In this document: one piece after another, positions 1 through 12,060 of the stretch
Layout: every line of letters begins with the position of its first letter
Numbering within the stretch: position 1 is the first letter of the stretch
DNA from: Epiperipatus broadwayi
Taxonomy: Eukaryota; Onychophora; Udeonychophora; Euonychophora; Peripatidae
Assembly (NCBI GenBank): GCA_028023455.1
Contig: JAQFVV010000027.1
Span: 8,429,845 to 8,493,844 of the forward strand
Length of the DNA: 64,000 nucleotides
Reading direction: 5' to 3'
Program-made: the position numbers and the translations under genes
Notes under the pieces: generated by a model
The model's database searches: none
Seen by the model: the letters and a program-made list of their open reading frames with translations, nothing else
Told to the model about the DNA's origin: nothing

Positions 1-1985
1 TTTTTACAATTTATGTATATATACATACATGTGTGTGTAAAATCAAAAGTATTACGAGAGCCTTGGAATGTAATATCTATTAAATATATTTCAAAATTAT
101 AAATAATTAAATGTAAATATTTAGTTAAAGTAAAATTTTTAGAAAGGGAAGTTTTAGATCTAGAAATTGATCAAATTATAATAATGTCTGTTATGTGATG
201 TTTTAGTCAACATGTTATGGTTGACCTGTAGTGCAGAATGTCTCATTCAATAATGAATCAGCATTAGATATTAAAGAAAACAAGTTAGTTATATTATGTA
301 AAACTGTAATTGTTGGAAGGGGTAGGGGTGCTCTAAAAATATTTTGAAGCTTTTATGAATATTTATTTTGTGAGAATTGGAAATATTCATTATCTGACCT
401 GATAAAAATGTAGGTAATGCTGGCAATATGAAAACAAAAGGTTTTAAAAAATTATTATCTGCCTGTTACTGTCAAGTAATACATTTTCTTTAGCCTTTCT
501 ATTTTACCAGCCAAATTTATTTCCTTGTTTATTTCACTAGTGGAATTTTGCAAATAATTGATGAAAATCAACTCTTAAAATATAAACAAATTAAATTTAT
601 TTAAAATACTTATATTTAATTGTATTGAATTAACTTCAAACTGTTATTGATTTTTACTCATTTATATAACAAATAGCAGTTTATATTAATCACAATCAGC
701 ATTCATTATATTATTCTATTGCTAACTATACATGTAATGTTGTCATTTTATTGTGTTTTTTTTAATACCAAAATAGTGTACCTTAAAATTAAAATATAAA
801 CAAATAACTAATTGTATTGTTGGTTTAAGGTCATATGATATTTTAGCACCATATTGTCAGACTAAGCTGAGAATTCATTCTGGAATGTTAACTTTGAGTC
901 TGCTATTCTAACACTGTACTAAACTATATAAGGAATGGATCAAATTATCCGTGATTGAGTTCAAGCATCAAAAAGCATTATAGTTTCAAACCTTTGGTCA
1001 AAAAAAAAAAAAAAATTCCTTTTTTTTATTTTGCTCAGTTGGTAATCAATCTAAGAATCTTTGTAAACTGATAATGATCTAACTTTTTAAACTATGGATA
1101 GTATTTATATTAGAAAACTTATTAAATATTATAGATATAGAGTATACTTTTTCTATCAAGCATATTTATTAAAATAATGCTGTATATACTTCAGGCAAGT
1201 TTAGAGGAAAAGTAGTATTAATTATATAAGCATCAACAGGAAATTAAAATAGCAGACATACTATGGTAAAGTGATAATTTATCAGACTGCAGTAAGATAA
1301 AAATGGATTTATCTTTGAATATATTGAAAAAATTATACATCAAGTTTTAACAAAGAGTTTTGATCAAAACCAGCAGAGACCTGTGATGATGTTGATATAG
1401 AGGAATGCAAAGCTAAAAACATTTTAGATATATAGCTTGATATTGATCAGATTGGTCTACTACTTTCCAGATTATTTAAACAAAGCATTAATCAAACAAT
1501 CAGTTTATATTCATTTATTAATTAATCTGGTTACATATTTGTTATCTTCACTAGTTTCCATTTTGTGCATATTTAGAATATTGTCTTATTTAAATTCTGA
1601 GGTGCATTGTTATTTAATGTATATGATCTCTTTTTACTTAGGATGATTTTTGACTAACTTCTTATCCACATACAGTAAGATTTTTATTGTATTGCTTAAT
1701 TAATAGTAAAGATCTTAAACTTTGGAATTATAGGCTTGTGTTCTAATTTGTATATTTGACATTATTGATGTACAGATTTTTTAAAAATCACACTTGGGTG
1801 CTAATTATGTATTTGATGTGATTATAAATTGAATAATGTATATAGATAACATTCAGAATGCATGTATATTATTACATAATGTTATATTTATAAAAAAAAA
1901 AATGTTTCTCTTAATCAATGATTTTATTCAATTATTTTATTTACTACAATATCATGATTAATATTCATGAAATATAAGTTATGAC
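1..1985. other. AT-rich sequence, nothing recognised
   Basis: No protein-like ORF, repeat boundary or RNA gene can be supported. The 69-codon ORF at 1437-1646 has no recognisable features and is expected by chance. Confidence 0.6.
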
Positions 1986-1989
1986 TCAA

Positions 1990-2106
1990 ACAAGGCTTAG
2001 TACATACCTGTATCAGTATATGTAATATATAGGATATATGAGCACAGACTTTCACATGACCCTCCACTGGAGAGTGGTGGGTCATATGAAAGTCTGTGCT
2101 CATATA
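1990..2106. repeat. dispersed repeat, two head-to-head copies forming a hairpin
   Basis: The right half (2070-2106) contains GTGGGTCATATGAAAGTC and CTGTGCTCATA. The left half is the reverse complement of the same unit and extends further, matching the copy at 56.2 kb including its TATTACATATA and ACAGGTAT segments. The two halves give an almost perfect palindrome at 2035-2106. Other copies of the unit lie near 17.5, 49.3 and 56.2 kb. Confidence 0.7.
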
Positions 2107-2159
2107 CAAAATAGAAGTTAATAGCTATATATACCTTGTTAGATTATTAATACATATGT

Positions 2160-2625
2160 AAATATAATGGATGAAATTAATCAGATTAAACTTAGGGGAG
2201 TACTTTTTGTAGAAGTAACTTAATATTAAATGAAAATATTTCTGTGTTTGATAAGGAAGATTTTTAGTGAATGTTTTTCCAGTTCTTATGAATCTGAAAC
2301 TTGGACACTTAACAGAAGAGCAGTAGAGATTTCAGACTACTCAAAGGAATATGGAGAGATGTATATTGGAATTAAACAAGGATCATTGACATTGAAAGAA
2401 TTAAAGAATGGAAATGGACTGGACACATTGTAGCAGTTGAAGTCTTAAACAGGATTCTTTGATATTGTAAAAGACCTAGAAAGATACCATATGTGAGGTC
2501 AGTTGAATGAAATAAAGAAGTTGATCTAGTGTAGAGAAGAGAAGCTAAGGATTGGAGAAACGATTAAATTTGGAAAGACTACTCTGCAGTAGATCAATAA
2601 TAATTGAAAATGATTATGATGTTGA
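2160..2625 (+). mobile_element. RTE retrotransposon, decayed 3' fragment
   Basis: This is the C-terminal end of an RTE-type element. The frame from 2230 contains ESETWTLNRRAVE, nearly the same as YGSETWTLNRRAIQ in the good copy at 12-15 kb. DNA similarity starts around 2160 (the segment before the C-terminal domain) and runs to GTAGATCAATAATAATTG near 2605, which matches the 3' terminus of the other copies. It has several stops and indels and cannot encode a protein. The 5' truncation is the usual outcome of target-primed reverse transcription. Confidence 0.8.
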
Positions 2626-2845
2626 TAATCATTGATTGTAAAATGTTACAAATAAATATATTCATTCAGCATTAATAAAATATATTTTTTGTAAGCATAG
2701 AATATGACATTCCATATGTCATTTCATTTTCGGAATAATGTTTAAACTAAAACTAATTATTTATAAATGTATAGCAAGTTCTTATAAATATAATTCACAT
2801 GAAGCATTGGTAAATGATTTAAAATAGAGACTAAAACTCACTAAA

Positions 2846-3391
2846 AGATGAAATTAATGTGGAAATGCTGAAAGCCCCCAGCAAGCTATATGTAAACTGT
2901 CAACAAACATAAATGTAGCATGAGCCCACTTACACTTTAGCTTTGATTGTATATAAGTATAACATTTACTAAAGTAATTACTCACAGAATGTGATTTACT
3001 AACGTAATTTCAAGACAACTATAAGCTATTCTGAAATCACTATAACTAATCAGATAAAAAGACTAAACCTCATATTTAACAACCTCTTATTATTACATTA
3101 ATTTTCAGTTAATAGATGTAAACATAGCTTTTTAATAGTTGGAATATAGATGAAATTAATGTGGATGTACTGAAAACCCCCATCAAGCTGATTAGTTACA
3201 ATGATTTCAGAATAGCTTATAGTTGTCTTTTAAATTATATTAGTATATATAAATCACACTCTATTTGTAAATATGTAAATGATATACTTATATACGATCA
3301 AAGCTAGGTGGGCTCTATATTTATGTTTGCTGACAGTTACTTTACATATAGCTTGCCGGGGTTTTTCACCAGTTGAATATTAATTTCATCT
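2846..3391. mobile_element. foldback (long inverted repeat) element of about 546 bp
   Basis: The outer ends are the same sequence in opposite orientation: AGATGAAATTAAT at 2846 and its reverse complement ending at 3391. Complementarity continues inward for over 200 bp on each side (for example GCAAGCTATATGTAAA, GACAACTATAAGCTATTCTG) around a spacer near 3056-3160. Arm divergence is moderate, so the insertion is not recent. The arrangement fits a non-autonomous foldback DNA element. I see no transposase and cannot assign a superfamily. A third GATGAAATTAATGTGG motif lies in the right half near 3150. Confidence 0.75.
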
Positions 3392-4740
3392 ATTTATTTG
3401 ATCTAACAAAATGTTTTAAAAATATGATATGTAATTTTTAAGTAATCATTAAATAAATAAGCTGTTTTCCTTTTTTGATTCAGCCTATGTACATGTCTAT
3501 ATATGCTTTGATTTGTTGATTGTAATTTTAAAATTAATGTATACATACTGATGTTCACATTGTTATAGAAATTGTCATTAATAGTAGGAGTCTTAACAAT
3601 GATTATACTAATATCTAGATACTTGTATAGAAAATAAACATTAAATTATAACTTTGTTGGGATGTGGATTTTTAAAATTCCTGGTTTACATTGATAATTA
3701 ACCAAAACATATAAAAACATGTTTCAAATCATATATTAAAGTAAATGATTGTAATTAATAATCTAAATTAACTTGGAGCCATAATGCAAATACTCGCGTA
3801 TTCTACCATTTTATTTTTGAATATTATACCATTGTTGGAAGAAACAGTACTTCCCCATTAAATCTTAGACAGAAATATTACTAGCACATTCAAGTTCACC
3901 CACTTGCAATAACTATCCATCCTTTAACCTATTCTTTCAGCAGATATAAGAAGATAGATTACCTTAAATACTGTTAGACTTATCACTAACTTAAGATGGA
4001 TTCACCCTTCTGTAGGTGGGGATCTCTTTTGATTAAGTGAGAAACCATTCAAATAAAAAATTTATAGTGCAAATTTTTTTCTCAGAATTAACAATAAAGT
4101 CATCTGGTTTCATTGGGTTATCGTCAAGAGATTGAGAATGATCTATGGTTACTGTTCATTGGAATTTAAGAGTGCCTAGTGATATAATTTTAATTTTGAA
4201 GAATGTTTTGGGTATTATTATAAAAAATTAAGAGTGGAAAGTATCCTCACAATTGCCCAATTATAAATAGAACTTGTGAGAGTGGTAAAGTTAGTACTAT
4301 TTCTATGAATTTGGCAGATTTTACCTATGCTGTCATCTAATTGATGTAGGCAAAGATTATTTAATAAAAGAATTTGATATAGTGAAAATGTGTGACATAT
4401 ATAATTATATGTAACTAAATATTTGAAATGTTGAGCAAAATTACAAAAAAGGTTGGGAAAATGTTTGATTTGATATGTAGAAGATAGCCTTTGGGGATAA
4501 CTGATCATGATAATATGTAGTAAAACTAAATGTAAAATTGTTAAATTTTCTATTTCTAAAGCTTAATTTTTGTGAAGACATGGTCTTATGAAGAATTTTT
4601 GAAGAAAGGTATCGGAAAAGTAAGTAATGAGAAATTTATTACTGTAATTTCTTGATTGGTATTTCATCTCGAGAAATCCAGTGAATTTTTTTTTCTGCAT
4701 AGGTGTGATTATAGAAGATGATAATTATTTGTATTTTCTG
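3392..4740. other. AT-rich sequence, nothing recognised
   Basis: No element boundaries or conserved coding segments are visible. The minus-strand ORF at 4218-4508 (96 codons) shows no family resemblance and has the composition of random AT-rich DNA. Confidence 0.5.
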
Positions 4741-4745
4741 TCTTG

Positions 4746-4857
4746 CATGGTTTAATGTAATAGTAGTATGTCAGACTGGAGTATAAGGCCTTCAGAGTGT
4801 TTCCAATTCTGGCACTCAAACTTTTTACGAATTTCTGAGCAATAAAACCATTATATT
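4746..4857 (+). mobile_element. tRNA-derived SINE, old copy
   Basis: The second half matches the SINE seen better at 16.8 and 43.5 kb: TTCCAATTCTGGCAC, then a segment ending TCTGAGCAATAAAACCA. The tRNA-like first half is badly eroded. The direction is set by the AATAAA tail. Confidence 0.6.
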
Positions 4858-4859
4858 GT

Positions 4860-5809
4860 ATTTCCTCATCAGATTAGAAATAAGCAATTAAGGGCACGAC
4901 AAATTAATAAAGAAAACTTTTAATATATTATAAACCCTATAAAATTTCTACTATAAGTTATATAAAATTAGTGCTACTTAAAAATTGTAGGAAATAAGTA
5001 TTTTTTCTTTTGCTTCAACCTTAATTTTATCAGTTTATGATGAGTGATATTTATATCCATGGGTTCACTATATATTTGTGTTTTTATTATTATTATAATG
5101 TATAAAAAATAGACATTGTATAGGTGAACTATCATTGTTTAATTCATAGACTACAATCAAATTTGTTTCTAATAGCCATGTATTTGTGACATGGTTAGCA
5201 TATGTATATAAATTCTCTTGAAATTCAGGCAAAAGAGTGAATTTTTATCTATGCCCATCTTATCCTTGTCAGTACTGTCTGTGCTTTTTATTTCTGCTAT
5301 TTCATATATTTAAATATATGAACTTAGAGAAATTACTTTTGAGAATAAGAGATTTACTAATTTTCATTGAAAATTAAAAATAGATCTATTATTCATTTAG
5401 CTTTGAAAGGAAATGTTTGAAACTTCCTAGTGATGTTCATTGCTGTCTAATCAACAAAAGAATACCAGTTAGACTAGCATGTTTCACACACACAAAAATA
5501 GTCTTTACAGAATTTGATTAATATTTCCATTAATGCAATTTAAAATATTGATTTTACAAATATATTGCCATAACAAATGTAATTGTATGTGTGAATGTGC
5601 ATGTAAGAATGTATAGTTTATAAAAACAACATTTAAGATGGAAGAGAAATATATTTTATACTGAAATATAAAACAATTATATGTTAGTATTACACTAGAA
5701 TGGAATTAAAAAAAAGATTTTATTAAACATAGCTTAAACAAAACATGTACTAAACATTCAAAATAAGAGTCATAGATCATATGACCCAATTCTCTTAAGC
5801 TTGTAAGAT
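4860..5809. other. AT-rich sequence, nothing recognised
   Basis: There is no supported gene, RNA gene or element between the SINE and the foldback element. Confidence 0.5.
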
Positions 5810-6307
5810 ATAAACAATGAGCATTTTCCAATTGCTCAAAAAGCTTTGTGATAAATGCTTAGCCAGAGTAAGCATTTAAAATATCTCCGTCAGGACCTCC
5901 AACCTCTGACCATGGTTTCGTGCTTTGGCACTCCTCAGAGGCACTAGGGTAGCTTCAGATACTAGATCTAAAAATACCAACCCAAAGCCAGCATTTATCT
6001 AAAAGTTATCTAGTGAGTGGAAAAATCTGAAATTTTCAGACACCTACATGTCTTCAAACCCAGCTATCCAACTCAAATAGCTAAATAGGACTGATAGATC
6101 TTCAGACATACCATATATTAGTAGTTGGTATTTTTAGATTTAGTGTCTGAAGCTACCTTAGTGCCTCTCTGAGGAGTGCCAAAGCACGAAACCATGGTCA
6201 GAGGTTGCGGGTGGGGGGGGTCCTGACTGGAGATATTTTAAATGCTTTCTCTGGCTAAGCATTTATCACAAAGCTTATTGAGCTATTGGCAAATGCTCAT
6301 TGTTTAT
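5810..6307. mobile_element. foldback element with about 175-bp arms
   Basis: The left arm (5810-5981) and right arm (6124-6307) are reverse complements over nearly their whole length, from ATAAACAATGAGCATTT outside to ATCTAAAAATACCAAC inside. They share distinctive GC-richer stretches such as CCATGGTTTCGTGCTTTGGC. A 142-bp unrelated spacer separates them. The right arm carries a G8 run absent from the left arm. The structure is that of a foldback or MITE-type DNA element. No transposase, obvious target duplication or coding capacity is visible. Confidence 0.8.
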
Positions 6308-6825
6308 GTACTAATTTTTTTTTTTTTTATGAAGCCATTCCTCATCTCAACTCTATATCATAAACATACCAGCACTGAAACTCCAGCTCGCTCCCCCTGC
6401 CTGTGGGTGTATTTTCATGCATAACTTTCCTGGTGAAATGAGCTACAGTCAAACACTTAAATTCCACCACTGTTTCTGCTGGATCTTTTTTTCATTACAT
6501 CAATTACTATGTATTAAATATGTATATATTTTCTAATTTAGATAATAAGAACCACAATTACCTCAAAATTTAAAATAATAAATTGGATAAAGAGGAAATC
6601 ATTTTTAAAAAATGGAATTTTTTGTTGTAGTCAAATCTAAAAAAAAAAATTTTTTTAAGGCTTTGTTTCTATTTACACTGAATATATATACACTTTTTAT
6701 TCTTATAAAGGATGTTGGATTATTTTAATGTTGTGCATGTATTATGTATGTAAAGTTTCATTTATCAGATTATATGAAAAACGGATGTTTATAAATATTA
6801 GAAGTACAGTTGAAATGAAATTTGT
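6308..6825. other. AT-rich sequence, nothing recognised
   Basis: This lies between the foldback element and an old RTE copy. It has only poly-T and poly-A runs. Confidence 0.5.
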
Positions 6826-9815
6826 TATAAATGAAGCTTGGAAAAACAATATTGAAGACATTATTGATATTAGTTATGCATAATGAAAATTACCAAATAT
6901 AGAGATAAATTAAGATTTATGCCTAAACCTTTTTAATATTATCATGAGAGATTTTAATGATAGAATTGAAAATTGAAAGATAAAAGTGCTTTGAGTAAAT
7001 CAAGACTGAAATAAAGAAATTTGTGAAATTGTCAGAAAAAGAAAATCTATACAATTTTTTTTTGCAAAAAAAAAAATCCGAAACAAAAATGGACATGGAA
7101 TCTCTAAATAAAGATACAGCAAAGCTGAATTATATTTTAACAGGAAAAAGTTCAGGAAATGATCATCGGTTAGTGAGATATGGTATGTAGACATGCTAAG
7201 CTTGAGAATACAAAGAAATTAAAAAACTATTAACAGTCGATTCTCTCTAACCTTAATAAAAGCTTCTATGAATTTAAGGAATTTGCAAATTATTTTAAAA
7301 TATTAGCAGACACTTGAAGTGTTAAGATATTTTGGAAAATAACATGGATTGAAGTGAACAAATTTCATGTAAGGAGAATCAAAAAGTCAGATTGATTGAT
7401 TCAAAATTATAATGTGGATGATGCACATTGTATTATAAATAGTGTGTGTGTGCCAAGATTTCTAAAGGCTAAGATAGCTGTGAAGAATAGTAATGTTAGC
7501 TGACAAGACTTCTATAAAACCATAGCTAGAAGATACATACATTTAGACTAAGCACTCAATATTGCAATAATCATAATAATCAGCTTTATTAATCTTCTAT
7601 TCTCCTTGCATCAAATATTATCTATAGTAAGTTTTAATCACTGTTTATAACAATTTTTATTATTATTTTACTATAATTTCCAGTATTAATAAATTATTAA
7701 TTCTATCACAAATACACAACAGTATATGGATATTCTTAGGACTGCTACATTGATGGCCAACAAGCATAAAAATGGCAATTCACTAATAAATTTCAATTTT
7801 GACAAGACAAAGTAAGAAAATATTTTAAAATGATTACTTGTAGTAGCAGAATATTTGGAATCTGCAAAGTGGCACAATGATAATATGAGAACTTATAACT
7901 GACATGGCAGGGAAAGCAATAGAAGAGAACAAGTCAATACAGCATCATTGTGTTGGAAGAAAAGTTGTTTGAACAGTGAAAGTAAAAGATGGAGAAAATT
8001 TCCTGTTTAATGGGGTTTATTTAAATTTCTTTAAATTAATAATCTCTTGCAATCTTTAGTGTTTATATAAACATATTAACCATAGATGAGGGTGAGTATC
8101 CAATTTTATTGTAAAAAAAAAGGAAATTGCCTTGACAACATATTGAGATTGTTGAATGTTATTGATGTAGGTATTGTTTAAGTGTTGACTGCTTTCATGT
8201 ATTTACATTTATAAACCCATTTAGCCTTGAGCATTATTAGTTTTATTATTTAAGTAATACAGTTTCAGTGGAATTTGAAAATTAAAATTATCTGTTTGTT
8301 TTCAGAAAAGGTTATATTTGGCTGTTTAATGAGGTTTATTTAAACTTGTTTGAATTAATAATCTCGGCAATCTTTACTGTCTATATAAGCATATTTGACC
8401 AGAGATGGCAGATATCCACCTTTATTGTAAAAAAGTTGCAGGTTGCCTTGATAACAGATTGAGATTGTTACTGATATTGGTATTGTTTAGGTATTGACTG
8501 CTTTCATGTATTTACATATATATAATAGCATAGTAGTGAAGAACTAGAAAATAAAACACTGTAGAGTGACATCTGAATTTCTAAGCAATTTAAATGAAGA
8601 GATGAGACATGCTATAAAACATAATGGAAAGGATGCCAAAATAGAAAAATTGTTGGCAAAGTTAGATACCAAATATTTAAATAGTAAAGAGGTATGAAAT
8701 GGATTGGAAGTGATAATGACATTATTTAAGAAAGATTTTAAAATAGAAATATTAGAAATTAAAGAGCCATCAGTCTTTTATCAGTTCTATACAAGAACTT
8801 GGACTAAAGTTCATAACTCGTAGACAAAAAAAATCAACTTTGGAATCAAATATATTGAAACATGATTTTAGCATAGTGGATTAAATCCAATTATTAATAA
8901 GAGATGTTATAAAAAGGATCAATGAGCACCAGTTGGCATTTTTTATTAGATTTGTAGAGTATGAAAAAACGTGAAAAATACTTAGTAAAATACAGTAGCA
9001 GCCATTTTATTAATCTTAGAGTGAGAGATTGATTTCTTATCTCCAAAACTAAAGTAGTTTTATGAATAACATTGTGTGGACCAAATGGGAGGTTAAGAGA
9101 ATACAAATAAAATATTTATTTCATCTAGATTTTTCAGATGTGGTTGTTTTTTTTTTTTCAAATAATCCTTGAAAGCTTCAGGAAATGTTCCAAAAACTAT
9201 TGATAATTAAAACTAAGTATAACTGCTTAAAAGATTAAAATATTGTTTAATGGTTTTTCAAAAAAAAAAAAAAGGAAATCAAGAATAGTAATGAACTAGA
9301 AGTTAATAAATTATAAATACTTTGATCAGATTATTAATTCTGATGGAAAATAATTAATGAAATTAATCATAGAATTAAACTTAAATGGAGTTCTTATGGT
9401 AAAAATAGTGTAACATTAACTTATGTGTTTAAAAAGAAAAATTTTAAATAAGTGTATCAGTAATTTGAGACTTGGATACATAGAATTCAAATCACAGTGT
9501 GAAATACAAACATATATGTTGGAAATTACAAAGAGGGATTGAAAGTGAAATACATAAATGAGAGAACAAATAGATATTATTGAAAAAATTAAGAGGGTGA
9601 AATAGCACTGGGCTAGATGAGTATTTATAAAAAAGTAAGATCAGATGAATTTTTTAAGACTGACAGTCTCAGTAGATTGTAAAAGACTTGAGAAACTACT
9701 ACCTAGGATGAAAGGATGAGATAAGAAAATTTGCTGATATGATATGAAAAAGAGAAGCAACAGATCAAAGAAATGATTAAACTTTGAGAGATCATCATCC
9801 TGCAGATGATAATTG
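6826..9815 (+). mobile_element. RTE retrotransposon, ancient near full-length copy
   Basis: Several blocks follow the order of the good RTE copy: the endonuclease GDFN-like block near 6945 (ATGAGAGATTTTAATGA), the AELDYIL block near 7120, the catalytic SDHR-like block near 7160 (AATGATCATCGGTTAGTGAG), the RT block near 8760 (CAGTCTTTTATCAGTTCTATA), the YLGQIINTDG block near 9315 and the tail near 9780-9800 (ATCATCATCCTGCAG). Every frame has many stops and indels. A foreign block with a 200-bp direct repeat splits the endonuclease and RT parts. This is the oldest of the three long RTE copies. Confidence 0.75.
8005..8520. repeat. direct repeat pair of about 200 bp inside the old RTE copy
   Basis: Units at about 8005-8214 and 8324-8520 share GTTTAATGRGGTTTATTTAAA at the start and CTGCTTTCATGTATTTACAT at the end. 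They are roughly 80-85% similar by eye and lie 319 bp apart. They do not match RTE sequence, so they mark a separate insertion or duplication. Confidence 0.7.
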
Positions 9816-12060
9816 TGAAAATAAGGATAATGATGCTATGCACTTTGAATTTGATGCTGAATTCTAGCTGCTGATGAGGCCTTCATAATAGATAGCAGGA
9901 TGAGTTTCAGATACAAGTTAACTATGAAGAATCAATGAGCAGTGCCAGAACTCAATAATCTTCTAATGTCTTATAAATTAAGGTGTTGTCAAAGACTGTC
10001 ACGGTGTTTGCTACAAATAGGCTTTACTTTTTTTGTATTCTTACATTCTTTCTCTCTTTTTTTCTTATAGTCTTATAATTTAAATTAGTTAGGGTCCAAA
10101 TATCACTTATTGACTGTCCTAACTGATGAGGGAGTTGAGAGAGATTGCATTAATCATATTTTAATCTTTTAATTACAGAAACAATTCTAACCTAACTTTT
10201 GCGCTTTTTTTTTTTTGAAGAAGCACCTTGCATTGAGAAAACAATGTTAACAAAAGATACATGAGGTAGGACAATAAATAATTGGTTTGTTTAAGACTTC
10301 AGTTTTATGGGTCAAATAGTTATTTAAGCAGCTTATTTAAAAAAACTCATGCCAAATTCTCATGAAAGAGTGGTGGTTTAAATACGATTTCTTGAAAAAT
10401 TTATATTGCCATATCTAGGAAATTTACAATTAAAATGATAGAAATATTTATATTTGTGATAGTAATGGCAGTTAAGTAGAAAGTTGTAATAAATATACTT
10501 TTGTTTTTTCTAAGTATAGGTTTGCTTAATGTAAATTTTTCAAAACTTGAAGAGATAGCAGTTATATTATTAGGTAAAGAGTTGTCAAGATATAGATGTT
10601 CTCACTGACATTTTTTTATCATTAATTGATCAGGTAGATAGATACATGTTGTTGTTTTTTTTTTTGGGGGGGGGGGGACATAATTAAGTAAAAGATATGA
10701 AATCTAATTTGGTATCTTCAATTCTTGGACTGTATTAATGAAAAGATGTGTTTAAAAATTGCTTTACACAATGATATCTATTCACACTTTATCTCATGGT
10801 GTAACATTAGATGTAGAAAATGCAGAGAAAATTATTTTTTTGTTAAGTAATGTTCTTACATGAATACTATTTTAAAAACTGATTTTTTAAAAACATTTTT
10901 TGGGAAATTTCAGTGCAAACAATAATCCTTAGCCTTAAGTTATTGGAAATAATAATATTAGCTCTGTGAATCCTAATGGTCTGATAAAATTAAAATTATT
11001 GCACACAAGTGGATTGACTATAATGGAACATTTTAATTAGGGGAAGAAATTGCAATAAAGAAATTTGAATTAACATTCATGCTCAAAAACAATAGCACCT
11101 TATAATTCACAATTAAAATTCAGGATGCAAATTGTGCAATAATAAATACACGAGCACTTGAGCTAAGTTAAACACAAATTTCTAATTTGGATTTTCAAGT
11201 TTTCCATCAGTAAAATCTACTATTGGATTAGCTGACAGTGATTGTATTAGTGACTGGGTCAAAAGAAAATGCATTCTTTTTGGAAATTAATAAATTGAAT
11301 GTGAATTTATAAGCAATATGGTGATTGAAAGTCAGATGTATGGTCAACAATTATCAACGATTTAAAACTGCAAGAAATAGTCATGGGGTTTTCTTAATTA
11401 GCGCATTGAAAGTAATGTGTAGTCCTAGAAAATATTCTAATTCTATAATTTATGATTGGGATTTTTTTTTTCCAGCTTTGATAGGATGTAATAAGAGGAA
11501 GTTATATGTACCGAACATGATATGTTATTAGCATCAATTTGTTTTCAGTTTTAAGGTAGTGATCTTTGGAACATTTTAGAGATAACATAAAGCAGCTATA
11601 AAGATATAGCATATCTTATGGTGGTGTTTTTAACATGAACTGATTAAAAGCCAAAGCAAATTTTTTTTTTTGGAAAGGTGGGGGGGAGGTTCTTAGATTT
11701 ATAGTATGATCTTGTCAAATTAAAGGCTGATTAGAATAATTTGGAATGCAATCTATAAATTTACTTCGGTTAATAAATTTTATGTTCCAAAAATTTCAAG
11801 TCTTGCATCAGCTTGGTGGAAGAAATATCTTTGTCAACTTTTAGATTTGATGATTATCAATTTAAAATGTGAGTCTGTTTAATTATCTAGACAGTTTTTA
11901 GATAGAAAGACTACTTTGGTTGTTGTTGAAATGTAGCACAGACTACAATAAGCTTGTGCTATATTAATAATTTAAAAATTAGATGTTTTCTTATAGCGAT
12001 ATAATTACACCAACTATATATATACTATATGGCTGCAGAAAGGAGTTAGTTTGCTATTAA
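9816..12060. other. AT-rich sequence with a T-G homopolymer junction
   Basis: No gene is supported. A run of about 13 T followed by 12 G sits at 10653-10677, and another T-run/G-run pair lies at 11660-11690. The ORF at 11325-11531 has no recognisable features. Confidence 0.5.

Noticed and set aside
1260-1272. Candidate tubulin exon 1 (ATG followed by GTAAAGT)
   Set aside because: Nearly 18 kb upstream with no supporting 5' UTR, promoter or conservation; ATG-GT strings occur many times.
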